A stretch of 64,000 bases of DNA, taken from Mactromeris polynyma (lineage: Eukaryota; Mollusca; Bivalvia; Venerida; Mactridae). The position numbers and the translations under genes are program-made. The stretch lies in the NCBI GenBank assembly GCA_032209605.1, contig JASFXZ010000010.1, forward strand, positions 14,901,385-14,965,384. Direction: 5' to 3'. This document shows, piece by piece, positions 59,246 to 64,000 of this stretch; position 1 is the first letter of the stretch; each line of letters starts with the position of its first letter. The notes beneath the pieces were generated by a model. That model made no database searches, was not told the DNA's origin, and saw only the letters and a list, made by a program, of their open reading frames with translations.

Positions 59246-60416
59246 ACACTTATCTTAAACTTCTTTGCCTCATAAAACATTTGGCAAACTTTGACCAAAG
59301 ATCAAAGAAATAATCCTTACGCGGTCCCCTTTCAAAATTGTTCAAAGAATTCCATTCCATAAAGAACTCTGGTTGCCATGACAATGAAGAGTAAAACGTT
59401 AAAAACTCTTGTCAAAGTACTGGCCAAATTGCGATGTAATCGACACTGGGTACAGTTTTTCGTACGTATCCTACTGAAGTGTATTTTTAACATTGAGACA
59501 GAATATAACATTGATATTAATTATAAATAAGAAAACGAATTAATTGTGTTTCATTTAATATAGTTCATGAACCCCATGTCCTCCCGTAGATTTATCGTAT
59601 AAATACCTGTAATCATCTTATTTCTAATGGACACTACAAACTATATTGATTTAATAACATCAAAGAAAATCATTGTAATTCATAGTTTGAAGTAATTTAA
59701 TGAGTTAGGTACGTCTTTGTACTAATGAACTTTAAGGGAGAGCTTCTGTCTTCTTTGATATAAATATAGATATGCTTTACAAGTTCATCGCTTCACATCA
59801 AACGTTAATCTTTTATTGTAAAACAGTTGATCAAGTTGATTAAGGATTTATTTATCCAATGTACTATTTATGTTCTGAGAATTTGATGACACTCATATGT
59901 TAACCTGGCGCATTGCACCTTCACATTATCATACAATGTCTCTAGAACTCTGTTTCTGTTTCGATTTCGAAGAAACAGTGCATCCTGATTCTTGAACTTT
60001 ATTATGCGGTCATAATTGCGTCTTATTCTTCCTTACACGGCATATAATGAATGAATTAGGTCTATGTAGATAATATACATACGTTCATATTTGAGTGTAA
60101 ATACAGGTATTGTCTGTGTTGGTGTTCTATGTGTGTGGGCGTGCTTGTAGGCGTGTGTGTGTGCGTGCGTGCGCGCGTGCGTATGTGTGCGTATGTATTT
60201 ATTGGCGTATGTATGCGTGTGTATTTATGCTCACTTCCTTTATCATTCTTGCATATGCAACTGTCTGTTATTATAAACACAGGTATTTCTCCAGAGAATG
60301 GAGGCCATAAAGATATATATAGTATTACATTGAAAATATGATAAAATCCTCATTATCGATAAATTTCCAGGAACAAATCAAATCTAATTCCGAGATAAAT
60401 GTATATGAAAAAAACT
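59246..60416. other. spacer with a purine-pyrimidine alternating tract
   Basis: AT-rich, without a gene. At about 60129-60230 a GTGTGTGCGTGCGTGCGCGC and GTATGTGTGCGTATG tract alternates purine and pyrimidine and could adopt Z-DNA. Confidence 0.5.
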
Positions 60417-60660
60417 ATATAATCAACGCTGTATGATTTCCAAACTCTTTCATTAAGTGACGTCATTTCCAGAAAACGTCATATGTGACTTCACCATGTA
60501 CTGACAGTATTTGCCCCATATGGCAATATGAAAACGAAGTGACCATATGGAATAAATATTGTTTCCTGCTTGCAAATAGTGACATCACATGTTGCGTTTT
60601 CATGAAATGACATCATTCATAGAAGAGGTTGTAAGTCAAATAGCAGTGCTGATATAGTTA
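60417..60660. mobile_element. foldback element family U, copy 2
   Basis: It shares TGATTTCCAAACTCTTTCAT, then TAAGTGACGTCATTTCCAGA with the right arm of 42308-42487, and AACGCAACATGTGATGTCAC-type sequence in inverted form. The right arm is ATGACATCATTCATAGAAGA, then GTTGTAAGTCAAATAGCAGT. One TGACGTCA palindrome is intact (near 60459); the others have decayed. A longer AT-rich centre separates the arms. Confidence 0.75.
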
Positions 60661-61411
60661 CCGTCTTTTTGACGCTTTTCGCTTAAAGCGGCATATCATT
60701 TTTGATTCTCTACACTGATGGCTGTATGGTAGTTTCAAACCCCCCATATTGCATTCCGTTTAACTAAATGGCTTTATTTTACATGTAGTTTCATGTCCTG
60801 TCGCGTAGTAGTCAAGTGTGACTGAGTGACGTAAGATCGACACGTTTCTTAACAAAAAGTAGCCTATTTTTAGACATGGAAACGAAAGCACTTTCCTGCG
60901 GCTTTACTGAGCAATTATGACAAATCAGTGATAATTTGGGAATGAAACTAGGTGTCGTTAAGCATACATGTACATTAAAGAAGTTTTGCATGAATACTTG
61001 TTTCATTTCAGAGATAGACACATTCATAAGCACACAACAAAGTATATCGCAGAAGAAAGTAGAGATTAAAATGTCATATTGTTTGTCATTTTATACCATA
61101 ATAAACTATAAGCATGAGCTCAGCTTGATTGATCAAGATAATGTAACATTAATACTAGAATGACGTTATCGTGTAGTGTGTGTGTTTCTTGCCTTGAAAA
61201 CATGAACTCTTAATGCCGAATACCAACTTTTGTCGACCATTGCAACGTTATATTGTACTTGACATTGTTCTAACGGCAGCTTGTGTATTATAGATTGTGT
61301 TTTGGAAAAGAAATATAACGCATCAAACTGTGAGATTAAATTGGAATTTAAGCAAATATGAACAGTTTTTTGGGGCGTGTATACTCAAACAAGAAATATT
61401 TGAAAAAAGAT
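60661..61411. other. AT-rich spacer, nothing recognised
   Basis: No supported feature. Overlapping short frames near 60812-61163 have no domain-like content. Confidence 0.5.
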
Positions 61412-61478
61412 GGTCAGCGCAATTTGAATGTTAAGATTTGTTGTGCAACATAAAAAATGCCGAGATGTTACAATTGCT
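61412..61478 (+). repeat. dispersed repeat X, copy 2
   Basis: TTTGAATGTTAAGATTTGTT, GTGCAACATAAAAAATGCCG and AGATGTTACAATTG match 11899-11975 in order and orientation. It directly abuts the partial MITE T that follows. Confidence 0.6.
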
Positions 61479-61481
61479 GAG

Positions 61482-61620
61482 CCCGTTTTCACAAACGTTT
61501 TCAGACTGAATATCAGACTTAGACTTTAAAATTGCAAAAATTAAATTTACAAGCATTTCGCTTCATTATATTTAAACGGATAATTTTTGCCTGAATATTT
61601 CTTTGAAAAAAGCAACGGCG
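61482..61620. mobile_element. MITE family T, partial copy
   Basis: It begins GCCCGTTTTCACAAACGTTT, then CAGACTGAATATCAGACTTA, and continues AAATTTACAAGCATTTCGCT and GCCTGAATATTTCTTTG, as in 32291-32530. A second terminal repeat is not evident, so it is truncated or diverged. Confidence 0.7.
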
Positions 61621-62115
61621 CCATTAGTCTCCAAGTCTAAGTTGTGTTGAAAAGAGGCAAAATAAAATGACCACTGAAAGTTAATTTTACGTTGTTGAAC
61701 CTGGAGTAAGATGTCGCTTATGAGGTTTGGCTCTACACATTATAAAACTTGCCGCATTGCTTCAAGCTCCTCATAAACATTGCCACTTAAATGATAAAAG
61801 TAGCATTGTATGAAGATAAAATGCAATGAAATGTAAAGAATGTTGGACAAAAGGGATGATGATTTATAGTCAAGAAGAATTGATACAAACATCAAAGTCT
61901 CCGTAAATGGTGTTGCTTTATTTAGCAGAAGATTGTTCAGCTACAAACGGGTCGTTGTTTGCTTCTAAATACGTGCTCTAACTATTGAGCGGACAAGCAA
62001 TGTAAACAGTTAAATTGGCTTATCGATTAAATAAAACATAAATTCTCTTTGATTTTTTTATAAATAAAATTCAAAAGAAGTCCAGCTCAGCATAACTATA
62101 CGCATTCGGTAACTT
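61621..62115. other. AT-rich spacer, nothing recognised
   Basis: No feature is supported between the partial MITE and the terminal array. Confidence 0.5.
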
Positions 62116-64000
62116 CGCTCCATATCCATGGATTGGTAGCTCCATATACAGGGATGGGTAGCTCCATATACAGGGATTTGAAGCTCCATATACAGGGACG
62201 GGTAGCTCCATATACAGGGATGGGTAGCTCCATATACAGGGATGGGTAGCTCCATATACAGGGATTTGAAGCTCCATATACAGGGACGGGTAGCTCCATA
62301 TACAGGGATGGGTAGCTCCATATACAGGGATGGGTAGCTCCATATACAGGGATGGGTAGCTCAATATACAGGGATGGGAAGCTCCATATACAGGGATGGG
62401 AAGCTCCATATACTGGGATGGGAAGCTCCATATACAGTGATGGGTAGCTCCGTATACAGGGATGGGCAACTCTATATACAGGGATGGGTAGCTCCATATA
62501 CAGTGATGGGTAGCTCCATATACTGGGATGGGTAGCTCTATATACAGTGATGGGTAGCTCCATATACAGGGACGGGTAGCTCCATATACAGGGATGGGTA
62601 GCTCCATATACAGGGATGGGTAGCTCCATATACAGGGATGGGTAGCTCCATATACAGGGATGGGTAGCTCTATATACAGTGATGGGTAGCTCCATATACA
62701 GGGACGGGTAGCTCCATATACAGGGACGGGTAGCTCCATATACAGGGATGGGTAGCTCTATATACAGGGATGGGAAGCTCCATATACAGGGATGGGTAGC
62801 TCCATATACAGGGATGGGAAGCTCCATATACAGGGATGGGCAACTCCATATACAGGGATGGGTAGCTCCATATACAGGGATGGGTAGCTCCATACACAGG
62901 GACGGGAAGCTCCATATACTGGGATGGGTAACTCCATATACAGTGATGGGTAGCTCCATATACAGGGACGGGAAGCTCCATATACTGCGATGGGTAGCTC
63001 CATATACAGGGATGGGTAGCTCCATATAGAGTGATGGGTAGCTCCATATACAGTGATGGGTAGCTCCATATACTGGGATGGGTAGCTCCATATACAGTGA
63101 TGGGTAGCTCCATATAGAGTGATGGGTAGCTCCATATACAGTGATGGGTAGCTCCATATACAGGGACGGGAAGCTCCATATACAGGGATGGGTAGCTCCA
63201 TATACAGAAACGGAAGCTCCATATACAGGGACGGGAAGCTCCATATACAGTGATGGGTAGCTCCATATACAGGGACGGGAAGCTCCATATACTGGGATGG
63301 GTAGCTCTATATACAGGGACGGGTAGCTCCATATACTGGGATGGGTAGCTCCATATACAGGGACGGGAAGCTCCGTATACAGTGATGGGTAGCTCCATAT
63401 ACAGTGATATGTAGCTCCATCTACAGGGATGGGTAGCTCCATATACAGGGACGGGTAGCTCCATATACAGGGATGGGTAGCTCCATATACAGGGATGGGT
63501 AGCTCCATATACAGGGATGGGTAGCTCAATATACAGGGATGGGAAGCTCCATATACAGGGATGGGAAGCTCCATATACTGGGATGGGAAGCTCCATATAC
63601 AGGGATGGGTAGCTCCGTATACAGGGATGGGCAACTCTCTATACAGGGATGGGTAGCTCCATATACAGTGATGGGTAGCTCCATATACTGGGATGGGTAG
63701 CTCCATATACAGGGACGGGTAGCTCCATATACAGGGATGGGTAGCTCCATATACAGGGATGGGTAGCTCCATATACAGGGATGCGCAACTCCATATACAG
63801 GGATGGGTAGCTCCATATACAGGGATGGGTAGCTCCATATACAGGGATGGGTAGCTCCATATACAGGGATGGGCAACTCCATATACAGGGATGGGTAGCT
63901 CCATATACAGGGATGGGCAACTCCATATACAGGGATGGGTAGCTCCATATACAGGGATGGGTAGCTTCAAATACAGGGATGGGTAGCTCCATATACAGGG
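62116..64000. repeat. 22-bp minisatellite, at least 85 units, cut by the right window edge
   Basis: The unit is GGGTAGCTCCATATACAGGG plus AT. Variants include GGGAAGCTCC, GGGCAACTCC, TACAGTGATG, TACTGGGATG, GGGACGGG and ATATAGAG. A few units have lost one or more bases (CAGAAACGGAAGCTCC near 63205). The minus strand is almost stop-free, and because 22 is not a multiple of 3 all three minus frames are open, the longest for 624 codons (63970 to 62096), reading MELPIPVYGATHPCIWSYPS-like units. This follows from the repeat period and does not show a gene. Confidence 0.97.

Noticed and set aside
1..64000. CRISPR array
   Set aside because: Direct repeats here are contiguous without unique spacers, there are no cas genes, and the sequence is eukaryotic in character.

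Overview
This window looks like a piece of an animal nuclear genome. It is AT-rich, has no compact operon-like gene packing, and carries a Tc1-type DNA transposon, non-LTR retrotransposon fragments, tRNA-derived SINE-like sequence and many short TA-flanked inverted-repeat elements. The style of these elements suggests a marine invertebrate, most likely a mollusc. That is inference from remembered families, not something the sequence proves. I find no intact host gene of recognisable function. The best candidate is a short, promoter-bearing, frameshifted PC4-like coding segment at 25.0-25.5 kb.

The dominant feature is tandem repetition. About twenty unrelated minisatellite or low-complexity arrays cover roughly half of the 64 kb. 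In order, the unit lengths are 57 bp (1-10878, running off the left edge), 35 bp (11.6 kb), 26 bp (17-18.3 kb), 65 bp (19-20.8 kb), 10 bp (21 kb), 39 bp (22.8-23.9 kb), 31 bp (24.3-24.8 kb), 58 bp (27-28.75 kb), 45 bp (28.9-29.6 kb), 37 bp (30.4-32.3 kb), a second 37 bp (33.6-34.6 kb), CAN-type trinucleotides (36.4-38.2 kb), 57 bp again but unrelated (39.3-39.6 kb), 29 bp (41.4-42.2 kb), 60 bp (42.7-43.0 kb), 43 bp (46.05-46.96 kb), 58 bp unrelated (49.9-53.6 kb), 49 bp (54.3-54.7 kb), 31 bp unrelated (56.7-58.5 kb), a 4-bp-based array (59.0-59.25 kb) and 22 bp (62.1 kb to the right edge). Most long open frames are by-products of stop-free repeat units, not genes.

Mobile elements sit between the arrays. 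They are a dead Tc1-like transposon with both terminal repeats (12.49-13.92 kb); two pogo-style MITE families with CAG/CTG ends next to TA (14.6, 39.7, 40.5 and 55.2 kb; and 16.9, 33.4 and 43.05 kb); a 'CCGGAAACC' inverted-repeat element (21.2 kb); a GTACG-rich foldback (15.8-16.2 kb); an EcoRI-site-rich foldback (32.6-32.9 kb); a CRE-motif foldback (42.3 and 60.4 kb); a 'GGCCCGTATTCAC' MITE (32.3 kb, partial at 61.5 kb); and two 5'-truncated or deleted LINE copies (43.8-45.7 and 47.2-48.9 kb). Two further unclassified dispersed repeats occur in two or three copies.

Two observations stand out. The 37-bp array at 30.4-32.3 kb appears to be built from the junction between one MITE terminus and its flanking DNA, and the complete MITE still sits at the array's end. 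The 57-bp array has kept exact 57-bp phase over about 190 monomers, yet has a higher-order A-B-C organisation in which in-frame TAG codons recur at fixed places. Together these suggest a locus where transposon insertion and tandem amplification are linked.
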